Below the pieces are notes generated by a model. The model ran no database searches, had not been told where the DNA came from, and saw nothing but the letters and a program-made list of their open reading frames with translations. This document shows positions 1-10,849 of a stretch of 64,000 nt of DNA, piece by piece. Position 1 is the first letter of the stretch. Every line of letters begins with the position of its first letter. The position numbers and the translations under genes are program-made. The stretch covers positions 44,299 through 108,298 of the forward strand of contig NZ_QAVX01000003.1 in the NCBI RefSeq assembly GCF_003121485.1, written 5' to 3'. Origin of the DNA: Dyella sp. C11. Lineage in GTDB: Bacteria > Pseudomonadota > Gammaproteobacteria > Xanthomonadales > Rhodanobacteraceae.

Positions 1-1673
1 TGGTAGACCCGGGTGGGGTGTGGCGGCTCGGCGGGCACGCGGCCTTCGCGCAGGTCGGCCAGCGACTTGGCCGGCCAGATCACGACCCAGCCCGAACGGA
101 ACGGCTGCACCAGCAAGGCGTAGCGCAGCGATTCGTTGGTGAGCTTTTCTGGATGCTCGATGACGACGCCATCGGGATGTTCCTGGGCAAACGCCTGCAG
201 CGACTTGCCTTCGTACAGGCGTTCGATGGATTGGGTCAGGCGCCCGGCGAAATGGAACTGCCCTTCGTAGTTGCCCAGGATGCCGATGCTGCGGTGGTCT
301 GCATCCGCCGCCCCAAGCAGTTGCGATGCCGGGCGCAGGTCGAAGTTCTGCCACATGGTGAGCGTGAACAGCGTATTGAGCGCCAGCGTGCCCACCAATC
401 CGGCGAAGGCCAGGCGACGCATCTCGCCACGTCCGCGCAACAGCAGCAGGATGCCGAGCAGCACGAACACCACGCTGAAGAAGCGGCTGTAGCGCTGCGT
501 GCTGTCGAACCACTCGCCGTGCAGGTCGTTATGCGCCACCAGCACGGGCAACACGAACAGGAAGATGCCGAACAGGATGCCGCCCACGCCCAGCGGCCAG
601 GTGCCCAGCCACGGGTTGGTCGCCAGTGCCGGTCGCTGTTCGCGGAATGCGGCGACGGCTCCGGCGATCAGCAGCGCGGCACCGGCAAATTCCGGCAGCG
701 GGTAATACAGCTGCTTGCCGCTGATGCAGGAGAACACCACCATCACCGGCACCAGCCAGCACAGCGCGAAGCGCAGGCCGCTGTCGAGCGGGCGACGCAG
801 GGTAAGGAGTGCTGCCCAGGCGCGAGGCCAACCGCTGAAGGGGAACAGCAGCGCCGGAATCATCGGCACGTACCACCAGAACGGGCGGGCGTGGTCGAAC
901 GCGTTCACCACGCGACCGGCGGTCTGCGTGAAGAACAGGCGCTGGCGATAGGCTTCGCCACCGCTGAAACCGGCCGGCAGCGCCCAGGCCAGCAACATCG
1001 CGCCGCCCAGCAGCAGCGCAAGCACGCCGCGGCTGTACCAGCGCACGCGGTTGTCACGCGCCCAGTCGTTCCACAGCGGGCCGAGCAGGAACGGGAAGGC
1101 CACGTGCAGGAACATCACCGGGCCCTTGGTCAGCAGGCCCGCGCCCACGGCCAGCCCGAACAGCACCCAGCGCGGTTCGGCCCGCTGCGGCTTGGGCGTC
1201 AGCGCAAGCAGCGCTGCCAGCACCCAGACGGCCAGCAGCACCTCGTACATGATTTGCAGGCCGAACAGGAACGCATAACCCAGCGCCAGCAAAATCCACG
1301 GCGCGCCCTTGGCCACCCACGGGCGGTTCGGGAACAGGCGCTGCGCCAACAGCGACACCAGCACCAGCTGCGTGCCGCCGAAGATCACCTCGAGGATGCG
1401 CGGCCAGATGTCGTTGACGCCCGTCACCAGCCAGCCGGCATGGATCATCCAGAACAGCAGCGGCACCTTTTCGCTGTATGGCGCGCCGTTGATGTGCGGC
1501 ACCAGCCAGTGACCGTGGTTCCACATTTCCCACGCCACCGCCAGGGTGCGCGTGGAGTACAGCGGCATCGGACCGTGCGAGAAGATCGCCAGCAACGCGG
1601 CCAGCGCCCACAGCGGAAGCCAGGGCCAAAGGGAGCGCAGGTGTTCGGAGCGGCTATAGCTGCTGGATGCCAC
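1..1673 (-). CDS. ArnT-like glycosyltransferase family 39 membrane protein (partial)
   Basis: The frame read on the minus strand from a GTG at 1673 stays open to the window edge, so the C-terminus is missing (557 codons seen). The N-terminus has a hydrophobic helix, then a periplasmic-type loop with YSEKVPLLFWMIH. This matches the GT39/ArnT arrangement of an acidic/aromatic loop with a Y-S-x-K-x-P motif after the first helix. Many further hydrophobic segments follow. The last visible stretch, DLREGRVPAEPPHPTRVY, is soluble. GT39 enzymes move sugars from polyprenyl-phosphate donors to lipid A, glycans or proteins on the periplasmic side of the inner membrane; the acceptor here cannot be told. 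It lies 86 bp downstream of the CDP-glycerol transferase-like gene on the same strand, so it may be co-transcribed. No upstream in-frame ATG was found, so the GTG start is a best guess. Confidence 0.8.
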   Translation of the reverse strand, partial: MASSSYSRSEHLRSLWPWLPLWALAALLAIFSHGPMPLYSTRTLAVAWEMWNHGHWLVPHINGAPYSEKVPLLFWMIHAGWLVTGVNDIWPRILEVIFGGTQLVLVSLLAQRLFPNRPWVAKGAPWILLALGYAFLFGLQIMYEVLLAVWVLAALLALTPKPQRAEPRWVLFGLAVGAGLLTKGPVMFLHVAFPFLLGPLWNDWARDNRVRWYSRGVLALLLGGAMLLAWALPAGFSGGEAYRQRLFFTQTAGRVVNAFDHARPFWWYVPMIPALLFPFSGWPRAWAALLTLRRPLDSGLRFALCWLVPVMVVFSCISGKQLYYPLPEFAGAALLIAGAVAAFREQRPALATNPWLGTWPLGVGGILFGIFLFVLPVLVAHNDLHGEWFDSTQRYSRFFSVVFVLLGILLLLRGRGEMRRLAFAGLVGTLALNTLFTLTMWQNFDLRPASQLLGAADADHRSIGILGNYEGQFHFAGRLTQSIERLYEGKSLQAFAQEHPDGVVIEHPEKLTNESLRYALLVQPFRSGWVVIWPAKSLADLREGRVPAEPPHPTRVY

Positions 1674-1759
1674 GGGCAGTCTTCTTGATGGATTTGAGAC
1701 GAATTCTAGCCGCCAAGCCAGCATGGTGCTGGCCCGGGGTTCACAAGGGCGGCGCGGGT

Positions 1760-2806
1760 TCAGTAGCCGGCCGGGCCCCAATAGCCGATGCGGCGGCGAA
1801 TCTTCAATTTTCGCCACAGATTCCAAGGCTTACGGCGACGATTGCGCCCGCCGGCGGCAATGAACCCGTCGATGGCCTTCAGGATGCGCTCACTCGAGTG
1901 GCCGTCCCGATAAGGATGGATGGCGTCGCCATAGTCGGCAATGGCCTGCATCAGCTCCGGCGGGCGCGACAGCGCGCGCTCGATGGCCGGCTCGAACTGC
2001 GAGGCGTCATCAATGTCGATCAGCTGCGGCCCGGGGCGGCGGTTCTTGAATGTCACCACCGGCTTGCCGGTCAGCAGGAACTCGTTGAGCGCGGACGAGG
2101 TGTCCGAACACATCATGTCCACCTGTGGGAACAGTTCGAGGATGTTGTCGTTCTCGGCAAACGTCAGGTATTCGTTCTGCAGCGCCTTGTACTTGGCCGT
2201 GGTGGCCGGGTCCATCTTGGGGTGGAAGGTGACGATCCACCGCCAGCGGCCGTCGCGGGAAAGCCGCTTCACTTCTTCGTACAGGGTCTCCGCCGCGCTC
2301 CACGAGGGCGAGAAGGTGGAGTGATAGAGGATCACGGGCGGCTGGCGCACCGGCGGGATCGGGCCGGTGATTTCCTTCATGAAGGGGTCGAGCTTGGGAA
2401 AGCCCGTCTCCACCACGGCGAAATGACCCACCCGGTCGGCAATGGCCTTGAACTGCGCGGTGTCGCGCGGGCCGGTGGTGCAGTACAGGTCGAAAAAGCC
2501 GCGGATATAGATGTGGCGCGGCTTGCCGGCATCGAAACCGTGGAAGGTTTCCACCTTCACGCCGGGGAAGAAGTGCGGCACGGCGTTGCTGGAGGTAATG
2601 ACCGCGCGCGGCTTCCATGCACGCACTTCGTCCACCGTCAGCAGGCGCTCGCCCTCTTCCAGGTCTTCGGCGCCGGGACCGTCGAAAAACCAGGCGGCTT
2701 CGTCGCCGCGTGCGCGAATGGCTTCCTGCACGGGGCGCAGGATGGCCAGCGCGTAGCGCTCGGAGCCATAGAGAAGGTAATGCTGCTTGGAATCGGGTTG
2801 CTTCAT
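1760..2806 (-). CDS. CDP-glycerol glycerophosphotransferase-like protein
   Basis: A 348-residue protein of the TagB/TagF glycerophosphotransferase type (GT-B-like fold). Visible motifs are FHGFDAGKP (88-96), GFPKLD (135-140), YHSTFSPSWS (161-170), TFHPKMD (193-199) and MCSDTSSALNEFLLTGKPVV (232-251). The histidines of the HG and HPK motifs are those expected to act in catalysis in this family. The C-terminus is strongly basic (RNRRRKPWNLWRKLKIRRR), which suits membrane association. In Gram-positive bacteria the family builds teichoic acid; in Gram-negatives it may add glycerol-phosphate to surface glycans, which is inference here. Its ATG overlaps the end of the upstream GT2 by 4 bp (ATGA), so the two are translationally coupled within a surface-glycan operon. 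Confidence 0.8.
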   Translation of the reverse strand: MKQPDSKQHYLLYGSERYALAILRPVQEAIRARGDEAAWFFDGPGAEDLEEGERLLTVDEVRAWKPRAVITSSNAVPHFFPGVKVETFHGFDAGKPRHIYIRGFFDLYCTTGPRDTAQFKAIADRVGHFAVVETGFPKLDPFMKEITGPIPPVRQPPVILYHSTFSPSWSAAETLYEEVKRLSRDGRWRWIVTFHPKMDPATTAKYKALQNEYLTFAENDNILELFPQVDMMCSDTSSALNEFLLTGKPVVTFKNRRPGPQLIDIDDASQFEPAIERALSRPPELMQAIADYGDAIHPYRDGHSSERILKAIDGFIAAGGRNRRRKPWNLWRKLKIRRRIGYWGPAGY

Positions 2807-3618
2807 CGGTCGATGCCGTGGCGGATCAGGGCGTCGGCTGCGCTGGGCAGTGACGCGGGGTTGCGGCGCATCTCGTAGTAGCGCATGCGCTTGTAGGCCG
2901 CATAGGACGCTGCCGTTTGCGCGATCACGTAGCCGCGCCAGCCATCAAGGAAGGCCAGGCGGAAGAAATAGTCCTTGATGAAGGCCAGCAGGTACACGAA
3001 CGGCGTCTGCCACATGCGCACCGGCTTGTTCTTTTCCAGCCAGTCCCGGCACTTGAGTTCCGCGTAGCGCAACACCTTGATCTGCTTCTCGGGAAGGCTG
3101 GGGTTGTTCTCATGGTTGAAGGCTGCCTTGAGCGTCACCGACGGACCGTCGAAGGTCAGCGATTCGTGCACGCGGGCATCCGTCCAGCGCGCCCGGTCGC
3201 GGTGATAGAGGCGTGCCATCTTCTCGCCCATGGACGGCAGGTACCAGCGCATGCGCGCGCCCATGAAAATGGTGGCGCGACGCAGGAAGGCCGCGCGGAT
3301 ATCGCTGGCCATCAGCTGCGGAAGCCGCTGCTCAAGCTCGGCCGCCAGTTCGGGCGAGAGATACTCGTCCGCGTCCAGCGCCAGGATCCACGCGTTGCTG
3401 CACTGCGTGGTGGCAAAATTTCGCTGCGGCCCGAACCCGAGCCAGTCCTGGTGCACCACCCGTGCCCCATGCGCCTGGGCCACGGCCACCGTGTCATCCG
3501 TACTTCCGCTGTCGATCACCAGCTTTTCACCGGCGAAGGGCACGCTATCCAGGCAGCGCGCAATATGTTTCGCCTCGTTGTAGGTCATGACGACGAGGGT
3601 GAGGGGGAAAGTAGGCAT
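2803..3618 (-). CDS. GT2 glycosyltransferase, WaaE/KdtX-like
   Basis: A 271-residue GT-A fold glycosyltransferase of family 2. The nucleotide-binding start is LTLVVMTYNEAKHIARCLDS, followed by DSGSTDDT (36-43), GFGPQRNFA and the metal-binding LDADE (81-85). The C-terminal half (YLLAFIKDYFFRLAFLDGWRG) is the amphipathic segment typical of WaaE/KdtX, which adds glucose to the heptose of the lipopolysaccharide inner core at the cytoplasmic face. Specificity for this protein is inferred from overall resemblance. It is first in a minus-strand run with the CDP-glycerol transferase-like and GT39 genes, and is divergent from the O-antigen-ligase-like gene across a 174 bp spacer that must hold both promoters. 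Confidence 0.85.
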   Translation of the reverse strand: MPTFPLTLVVMTYNEAKHIARCLDSVPFAGEKLVIDSGSTDDTVAVAQAHGARVVHQDWLGFGPQRNFATTQCSNAWILALDADEYLSPELAAELEQRLPQLMASDIRAAFLRRATIFMGARMRWYLPSMGEKMARLYHRDRARWTDARVHESLTFDGPSVTLKAAFNHENNPSLPEKQIKVLRYAELKCRDWLEKNKPVRMWQTPFVYLLAFIKDYFFRLAFLDGWRGYVIAQTAASYAAYKRMRYYEMRRNPASLPSAADALIRHGIDR

Positions 3619-3792
3619 GAGGTGAATTCTAGCCGCATTCGCCCGTAGCCTCTTGTCCTCTGGCCGCCATGGCCCTGCGTTGGATGCAGGGGTGATGGTC
3701 GGCTCAGTTTCAGCTGGAGCCGTGCACTATTTGGCTGACATTGGGTACGTCAGGCCCGAGACTATGCGATTCCCGGGCTTGACCGGGAGGCA

Positions 3793-5025
3793 GTGACGAT
3801 TACGCAAGCAGGCAGTATGAGAAGCAGGGCGACCCCATTGAAATCCGATGTGCTACCGAAGAGCCTGAGCATCGGTCACAGCCTTCTTGGCGTGGGTCTC
3901 GCGTGGCTGATTCTCGGCATGGTGATCATGCCGGCCGGTGTGTCGTTCAACCCTGGCAGGGCGTACCAGACGAGTCTGGTGGTTCTGCTCTATCTCCCCG
4001 CCCTGTTCGTTTCATTCTCTTTTGGCGCCCGCGCATGGCGGGAGCTCTGGCCGCAGCCGCTGTTTCGCGTTTTCCTCGTGTTGCTGGCGTGGGCGCTGCT
4101 GTCGCTGGCCTGGACACAGGGCGCCCATCCATCCAGCGAAGTGGGTCGCCTCGCCAGTGTGCTGATCTTCGTGGTGGGCTGGCACGCGTATGCCGAGGAT
4201 GATGCCAGGCGCATAAGCCAGCTGTTGCTGGGAGCCGGCCTGGCGGTGGCCGCATGTGCGGCCTATTACTGCATCAGCTTCATCTTCGTGCCGATGGATG
4301 ACGGCCGCATCATTGGCCAGGGCACCATTGCCACGGCCAATTACGCGGCGGCGCTGATGGGCGTGGTGGCGCTTTGGCTGAGCCAGCTGGAGCTTGCGGA
4401 TCGCCGTTGGTCCGTTGCTCGATACGTGGGCATCGCCGCCCTGCTCCTGTTCGTTGGCCTCACCCATACGCGTGGCGTCTGGCTGGCGCTGGCCGTCACC
4501 ATCGTGGCCATGCCGTTGTGGCAGCCCGGCCGCGCGCATCGCTGGCTGGCGGTGGTCCTGGCGTTGCTGGCCGCGGCCATGCTGTTGCGGCCAACGGCGC
4601 TGCTGACCGAGCGCGGCACGTCGCTGCGTCCGGAGCTTTTCACCCAGGCGCTGCATCTGATCGCCCAGCACCCGTTTCGCGGCTTGGGACAGGGCGCACC
4701 CATCACCCTGATGGTCAACGGTGCCGCCTACACGCACACGCACAACCTGCTCACCCAGGTCACCGTGGAGCTGGGCCTGCCCGGCCTGCTGCTGACCGTG
4801 GCACTGTGGTTGATGATTGCCTGGCAGGGCTGGCGGCATCGCCGGAGCCTGCAGGGGCGCGTGGTGCTGGCGATCTGGGTGTATGCCTCCATCGTGCTGC
4901 AGTTCGACATGCCGCAGATGCTCGACAGTCCCCGCCCCGCCTGGCTGCTGATCTGGCTGCCCATGGCGCTGGTGCTTGGCATGACCTGCAGCGACCGGCT
5001 GAAGTCGGCAAATTCTCTCCATTGA
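3793..5025 (+). CDS. O-antigen ligase/polymerase (WaaL/Wzy) family protein
   Basis: About 410 residues with roughly ten to twelve hydrophobic helices. The family signature loop [19 protein letters not shown] lies near residues 313-331, with the conserved histidine and the E-x-G-x-x-G pattern, and an upstream arginine motif [10 protein letters not shown]. This is the Wzy_C/WaaL fold that joins undecaprenyl-linked glycan to lipid A core (ligase) or polymerises repeat units, in the inner membrane. Ligase and polymerase cannot be separated by sequence alone. The start is uncertain: GTG at 3793 sits only two bases after GGGAGG, while an ATG at 3817 would give 402 residues. It begins the plus-strand surface-glycan run. 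Confidence 0.8.
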   Translation: MTITQAGSMRSRATPLKSDVLPKSLSIGHSLLGVGLAWLILGMVIMPAGVSFNPGRAYQTSLVVLLYLPALFVSFSFGARAWRELWPQPLFRVFLVLLAWALLSLAWTQGAHPSSEVGRLASVLIFVVGWHAYAEDDARRISQLLLGAGLAVAACAAYYCISFIFVPMDDGRIIGQGTIATANYAAALMGVVALWLSQLELADRRWSVARYVGIAALLLFVGLTHTRGVWLALAVTIVAMPLWQPGRAHRWLAVVLALLAAAMLLRPTALLTERGTSLRPELFTQALHLIAQHPFRGLGQGAPITLMVNGAAYTHTHNLLTQVTVELGLPGLLLTVALWLMIAWQGWRHRRSLQGRVVLAIWVYASIVLQFDMPQMLDSPRPAWLLIWLPMALVLGMTCSDRLKSANSLH

Positions 5026-5065
5026 AATTAAAGTACCCCGACGCGTTTGGGGATCGGGGTTATCG

Positions 5066-6012
<947 letters not shown>

Positions 6013-6016
<4 letters not shown>

Positions 6017-6948
6017 AGGCGGTGACCTTCAGCGTCGTCATTACCAACTACAACTACCGCGACTACGTCGGCGAAGCGATCGACAGCGTGCTGGCGCAAA
6101 CGCGCGCCGCCGCGCAGATCATCGTGATGGATGACGGTTCCACGGACGGTTCCGCCGCGTGGCTGGCCGAGCACTATGGCAACGATCCGCGCGTGACGCT
6201 GCGATGCGTCACCAATGGCGGCCAGCTCTCGGCATTCGTCAAGGGCATGGAAGGCGTCACCGGCGACATCGTGTGCTTCCTCGATGCCGACGATCGATGG
6301 GACAAGGATTATCTCGCGCGCATCGGCGAGGTCTACGACAGTCGCCGCGACATCGATTTCGTCTTCACCGACGTCAACCTGTTCGGCAACGAGCAGGGTA
6401 TCGTCGGTTACGCCGATCGCGCCGTTGACCTGGGTTTCACCGCCATCAGCACCTGGGTTACCGCGTACTGGTACGGCGCAGCCACCTCCGCGTTGTCGAT
6501 GCGCCGACTCTGGGCGCAGCGTGCGCTCGATCTGCCGCACGAATTTCTCACCACCTGGCGCATCTCGGCCGACAACTGCCTGGTGTTCGGCACCAGTGTG
6601 CTCGGCGCGCGCAAGTACTATCTGCCGACCGGCATGGTGCAGTACCGAGTGCATGGCGCGAACGGCTGGTGGCATGCGCGTGAGCGCGAAAACCAGTTCG
6701 CCAACCTGTTCCGCTCGCGCGTATTGATCAACCACTACGCCGAGCGCATGCATATGGACGTCCATACGCTGGATCTGGCGAAGTTCGAGTTTCGCAGCAA
6801 GCCCGAGCCGAGCATGGACGAGGCGCGTCGCTATGCGGGCATTGCCCTGCGCCGCGGTACCGCTGGCCTGCTCAAGCGCATCGAGCGCGCGGTTTCCATT
6901 CTCGGGCATGGGCGCAGGCAGCGACGCAAGGCAGGCCCTGCCGCATGA
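6013..6948 (+). CDS. GT2 glycosyltransferase
   Basis: A 311-residue family 2 glycosyltransferase. The N-terminal GT-A domain starts [20 protein letters not shown] and carries DDGSTDGS (40-47) and the metal-site FLDADDRWD (89-97). No hydrophobic helices are obvious, so it is probably cytoplasmic or peripheral. The C-terminal third ends in a basic tail (GRRQRRKAG). Donor and acceptor cannot be read from sequence; the adjacent UDP-xylose synthase makes a UDP-pentose donor possible. Its start overlaps the upstream gene by 4 bp and its end overlaps the next gene by 4 bp, so the four plus-strand genes form one coupled operon. Confidence 0.85.
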
Positions 6949-7805
6949 ACGCGAGCGCCGACCTCAAGGTCAGCGTGGTCCTGTTGACCTACAACTGGCC
7001 GCATGCACTTGAGCGCATGCTCGAAGGCCTGGCGAAGCAGGCGCAGCTTCCCTACGAAGTCATCGTGGCGGACGACGGTTCCACGGAAGAAACGGCCGCG
7101 CTCATCCGTCGCATGGCGCCGACGTTCCCTGTGCCGTTGCGTCACCTTTGGCAGGAAGACCACGGCTTTCGCGCGGCGCGCGCACGCAATCGCGGCATCG
7201 CCGCAAGCCGCGGTGACTACGTGATCCTGCTCGATGGCGACATGCTGGTGCATCCGCACTTCATCGCCGATCACCTGATGCTCGCCGAGCGTGGCTATTT
7301 CCTCCAGGGCGGCCGCATCAAGGCGACACCCGAGGAATCGCTGCGGCTGCTTGATGGCAAGGCGCCGGTTTTTGCCCCGTGGTCTACCGCGAATTTCGAC
7401 GAATTCGACGGCACCAAGCGACTCTATGCCTTTCGTGCTCCCGCCTTGGCGCGCTGGAAATCGCGTTCGCGCAACGGTGGCCGCGTGATGAGCTGCAACA
7501 TGAGCTTCTGGCGCGACGACCTGTTGAAGGTCAACGGTTTCGATGAGCGCATGGAAGGCTACGGTGCTGAAGATCGCGAGCTTGCAGCGCGGCTGGAAAA
7601 TGCCGGCCTGAAGCGTCGCCCGCTCAAGTGGGCCGCGCTTGCCGTGCACCTCTGGCACAACTCGCGTTCTCCGCCGGACGTGGACGACATGGATCTGCCC
7701 AACAACCGCCTGTTCCATGCCACGCGTACGCAGCGCATTACCTGGTGCGAGCGAGGCATCAGCCAGCATGCCGATCTGCTTGAAGCGCCGGATGGCGTGG
7801 CATGA
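6945..7805 (+). CDS. GT2 glycosyltransferase with galactosyltransferase-type C-terminal motif
   Basis: A 286-residue glycosyltransferase. The GT-A part has VSVVLLTYNWPHALERML, DDGSTEET (43-50), the HGFRAARARNRGIA donor loop and the metal motif LLDGDM (95-100). The later GYGAEDRELAARL (from about residue 205) is the acidic motif of the second half of chondroitin-synthase/GT7-like bifunctional glycosyltransferases, where it binds the second donor or metal. Many LPS-core and capsule GT2 proteins share it. Overlaps of 4 bp with both neighbours show tight coupling. Substrate unknown. Confidence 0.85.
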   Translation: MNASADLKVSVVLLTYNWPHALERMLEGLAKQAQLPYEVIVADDGSTEETAALIRRMAPTFPVPLRHLWQEDHGFRAARARNRGIAASRGDYVILLDGDMLVHPHFIADHLMLAERGYFLQGGRIKATPEESLRLLDGKAPVFAPWSTANFDEFDGTKRLYAFRAPALARWKSRSRNGGRVMSCNMSFWRDDLLKVNGFDERMEGYGAEDRELAARLENAGLKRRPLKWAALAVHLWHNSRSPPDVDDMDLPNNRLFHATRTQRITWCERGISQHADLLEAPDGVA

Positions 7806-8917
7806 AGCTGCTCTACACGAACTTCCACGGCGGTGACGGGGGTGGCCACACCACCTACATTCGCGAGCTGGCGGCTGCGCTGGCGGCCCGGCACGAAGTG
7901 CATGTCGCCGCACCGCCTGGCAGTCGCCTCAATCGCGAGGCTCGTGCGCTTCCCGGTGTGTTCGTGGTGGATCAGCCGTTTCCCAACGGCCTCAATCGCT
8001 GGAAGGCACGGCGCCGCGCGCGGGCTCAATTGGCCGCGTATTTGCGCGAGCAGCAGTTCGATCTGGTCCACGTAAATGGCTCGGCGGATCATCGCCTCGT
8101 GCTGGCGGCCATGCCGTCGAAGCGTCCGGCGTTGGTCTGGACTAAGCACAACTCCAAGCCGGTGCGTGGCATCGGCAATGCCTTGCGGGCGCGCCGCACC
8201 GATCTCGTCATCGCGGTGTGCGAGTACACGCGACGCGAGCTGCTGCATACCGCGTATCGTCGTTGCCGCATGGAGACGGTTTACAACGGCGTCGATATCG
8301 AGCGCTGGTCTCCGTGGTCGACAAGCGATGTCCAGGCAGAGCGGGTGCGCTGGGATGGCGGCAACAGCAGCGTATTCCTGCTGGGAAGCAATGCCGGTAC
8401 CGCGAGCTACAAGGGCTGGATGGATCTGGTCCAGGCGCTTGGCCTGCTTTCCGAGGATGTGCGCAAACAGGTGCGCGTGATCGTCGCCGGCGTTCCACCC
8501 GAAACAGCCGAGTTGGAGCGTGTCGCTGCACTGGGACTGTCGGAACAGGTGGTCTTCCCTGGCGTATTGACCGATGCACGGGGCATGGTCGCGTCGCTCG
8601 ATGCGGGTTTCGTGCTTTCGTACGACGTCGAGACGATTTCCTTTGCCTGCCGCGAAATGATGGCGATGGGCAAGCCGGTATTGCTCACGCGCTATGCGGG
8701 ACTTCCCGAGAACATCCACGAAGGCAGGGATGGCTGGCTGGTCCCTGTGCGTGATCGCCAGGCCATCGCTGCCGCGGTGGAGCGGCTGGTCCGGCAGCGC
8801 CATTCACTGCCCGCGATGGGCGTCGCCGCACACGAGCACGCAGAGCACGAGTTTGGCTTGCCGTTGTTCGTGGAGCGCACGGAAGCCGCGTACACACGGC
8901 TGTTGCAGTCGCGGTGA
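7802..8917 (+). CDS. GT4 family glycosyltransferase
   Basis: A 371-residue GT-B fold glycosyltransferase. The N-terminal acceptor domain opens MKLLYTNFHGGDGGGHTTYI, with the Gly-rich loop usual in GT4. The linker YNGVDIERWSP and the donor-site FACREMMAMGKPVLLTRYAG then LPENIHEGRDGWLV (E-x7-E type) are the classic family 4 signatures. It probably retains anomeric configuration and uses a nucleotide sugar. It is last in the coupled uxs-GT2-GT2-GT4 run, and a CCCTCTCCC hairpin follows 11 bp after its stop. Core-LPS or O-chain assembly is the likely role by context. Confidence 0.87.
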   Translation: MKLLYTNFHGGDGGGHTTYIRELAAALAARHEVHVAAPPGSRLNREARALPGVFVVDQPFPNGLNRWKARRRARAQLAAYLREQQFDLVHVNGSADHRLVLAAMPSKRPALVWTKHNSKPVRGIGNALRARRTDLVIAVCEYTRRELLHTAYRRCRMETVYNGVDIERWSPWSTSDVQAERVRWDGGNSSVFLLGSNAGTASYKGWMDLVQALGLLSEDVRKQVRVIVAGVPPETAELERVAALGLSEQVVFPGVLTDARGMVASLDAGFVLSYDVETISFACREMMAMGKPVLLTRYAGLPENIHEGRDGWLVPVRDRQAIAAAVERLVRQRHSLPAMGVAAHEHAEHEFGLPLFVERTEAAYTRLLQSR

Positions 8918-8928
8918 CATCGCTTTCC

Positions 8929-8953
8929 CCCTCTCCCGCTTTCAGGGAGAGGG
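8929..8953. repeat. CCCTCTCCC REP-like hairpin, copy 1
   Basis: CCCTCTCCC (8929-8937), a 7-base loop, then GGGAGAGGG (8945-8953): a perfect 9 bp stem followed by TCGGGGCATG. It sits between the convergent GT4 and GT39 genes. The same stem recurs at 21130-21152. There is no T-run, so it is a REP-type palindrome rather than a clear terminator, though it could still stop or stabilise transcripts. Confidence 0.7.
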
Positions 8954-9013
8954 TCGGGGCATGCGGTCTTTACGCCAGCGAGGGATCAACCTCGCGCCCT
9001 CATCGCGTCGAGC

Positions 9014-10744
9014 TCACTCTTCCAGCGACGCTGCCGACACGCGATCCACGTCCTCGCTCGGCAGGCACCCCGGCACCACCGCGTCGGCCTTGAACATCCA
9101 CCACTCGCGTCGGTTCGCATGGCCAAGGCTCACCGCCTTGCTGCGATCCACGCAGTTGGCCATCACGCCATCGAGGGCGAACAACCAGCGATGAGCAGGA
9201 TCTTCGGCCTGCCATTTCACTGCAGCGCCGTATTGCTCGTGCCACGGGCGCGTGAAGCCGAAGTCCGTCGCAGGATGGTTGAACATCAGCAGGTTCTGTT
9301 CTTTCCACGCCACAAAACCGATCTCGTCTCCCGCCGGCAGGCGTTCGCGCACGTCCTGCATCAGGCCCGCGGCCGAGCTGGAATCGTTGAGGATGGGATA
9401 CGCCCAAAGGCTCCACACCAGCCACATCGCCGCCAGGCCACCGGCAACAGCCGCCACGGCCCGGCGCATGCGCAGCGCGGCAATCAGCAGCAGCTGGATG
9501 GCGCCGATGGTGACGAACATCCACCACAGCGCATGGCCGCCATCGTCGAAGCCGCGGGCGGTGGCGAATTCGGCAGCGAACTTCGGGTGCGCGACCAGTG
9601 CAGCGGCGCCCACGCCAAGCATCGCCGCACCCATGATGCCGATGAACACCAGGCCAGCTACGCGCAGCCAGCGCTTCCGCAGCAGTTCTTCCAGATACGG
9701 ACCGCTGACGAGTGCCAGCATGGGCAGCGCCGGCATGATGTACACGTCGCGCTTGCCCTTGGGGATGGAGAAGAACACCAGCAGCAGCACGATCCAGCCC
9801 AGCGGCAGCAGGATGCGAGCGTCCTTGGCCTTCAGCGCCTGCCACCAGCGTGGCAGCGTGCCGGGATACGTAAGCGACAAGGGCAGCCACGTGAACAGCA
9901 CGATGGGCACGTAGTAGAGCGCGTTGTGGTGATGATCCCACGACTTGCTGTAACGGCCTGCCGTCTGGTGGAACAGGATGTCGTTGACGTAAGCGGCGTA
10001 CGTTGGGTCGCCGGCATGCGCCTTCGCGCCCAGCAGCATCGGCACCAGCCACAGCGCCATGGCCAGCATCAACGCGACGATGCCAAGCGCCCAGCGCCAC
10101 CACGCGCCCTCGCCCATGCGCGACACGCCATGCCACTGGCCGAACGCGGCGACCAGGTATGGCACGAACATGAAGAGTGCCAGCACGCCGACGCCCTTGG
10201 TGATCACGCCAAGGCCGGCGCAGAAGCAGCCGAACCAGAATGCCCGCCAGTTCGGTCCCTTGAGCATGTGCACGAGCAGGCCCCAGTTCGCCGCCGTGAT
10301 GTAGAACATCACCAACGGATCGATCTGCGCTCGCTTGGTCTGGTAGACGAACTGGAAGGTGATCAGCAGCGCCGAGGCCGCGTAGATGCCGACCTGGCGA
10401 CTCCACAGGCGTCGGCCCAGGTCATAGACCAAAGCCAGGCACCCGAGTGCCGCGAGCAACGAAGGCAACAGAAACGCGAAGCGCCAGCTGCGCAGCACCG
10501 TGTAACTGGCCGCTTCCAGCCAGAACAGCATCGGCGGCTTGTCCGAATACAGTTCGCTGCCGCGATGCGGGAACAGCCAGTCGCCGCTTTCCACCATCTG
10601 CTTGGCGGCCAGCGCGAAGCGCGGCTCGTCCGAGGGCCACGGATCGCGCAGGCCCATGCCGGCGCCGATCACGATGAAGGCGATCAGCATCAGCAGCCAG
10701 AATCGGCGGCGTTCGAGGGACGTGGCTTCTGGGAAAACAGACAT
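9014..10744 (-). CDS. ArnT-like glycosyltransferase family 39 protein
   Basis: A full-length 576-residue integral membrane protein with about eleven hydrophobic helices. After the first helix comes the periplasmic loop PWPSDEPRFALAAKQMVESG (DE at 39-40, the metal/catalytic acid pair of GT39) and then YSDKPPMLFW (66-75), a family hallmark. The second half has SIPKGKRDVYIMPALP, equivalent to the K-x-x-x-Y-x-x-P motif of ArnT. A soluble C-terminal domain follows the last helix. Expected role: transfer of a sugar (L-Ara4N or another) from undecaprenyl phosphate on the periplasmic face. It is the second GT39 gene in the window but reads alone, ending 96 bp from the convergent GT4 gene. Confidence 0.85.
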   Translation of the reverse strand: MSVFPEATSLERRRFWLLMLIAFIVIGAGMGLRDPWPSDEPRFALAAKQMVESGDWLFPHRGSELYSDKPPMLFWLEAASYTVLRSWRFAFLLPSLLAALGCLALVYDLGRRLWSRQVGIYAASALLITFQFVYQTKRAQIDPLVMFYITAANWGLLVHMLKGPNWRAFWFGCFCAGLGVITKGVGVLALFMFVPYLVAAFGQWHGVSRMGEGAWWRWALGIVALMLAMALWLVPMLLGAKAHAGDPTYAAYVNDILFHQTAGRYSKSWDHHHNALYYVPIVLFTWLPLSLTYPGTLPRWWQALKAKDARILLPLGWIVLLLVFFSIPKGKRDVYIMPALPMLALVSGPYLEELLRKRWLRVAGLVFIGIMGAAMLGVGAAALVAHPKFAAEFATARGFDDGGHALWWMFVTIGAIQLLLIAALRMRRAVAAVAGGLAAMWLVWSLWAYPILNDSSSAAGLMQDVRERLPAGDEIGFVAWKEQNLLMFNHPATDFGFTRPWHEQYGAAVKWQAEDPAHRWLFALDGVMANCVDRSKAVSLGHANRREWWMFKADAVVPGCLPSEDVDRVSAASLEE

Positions 10745-10849
10745 GCGTAGGTTCCGGAGCGGCGGCGAGATCGCATCGCCAGCCTCATAGCTTAATGGCG
10801 TCGCCTTGTCCCTGGCTTAGGCGCGTTCCAGTCGCGCCCACGGGCGGCT

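Noticed and set aside
18..1688. A 556-codon plus-strand frame over the first gene
   Set aside because: The minus strand encodes a GT39 protein with clear motifs; the plus frame is Gln/His/Arg-rich and has no match to any family I know.
9119..10750. A 543-codon plus-strand frame opposite the second GT39 gene
   Set aside because: Same reasoning: antisense shadow, Gln/His-rich, no domain.
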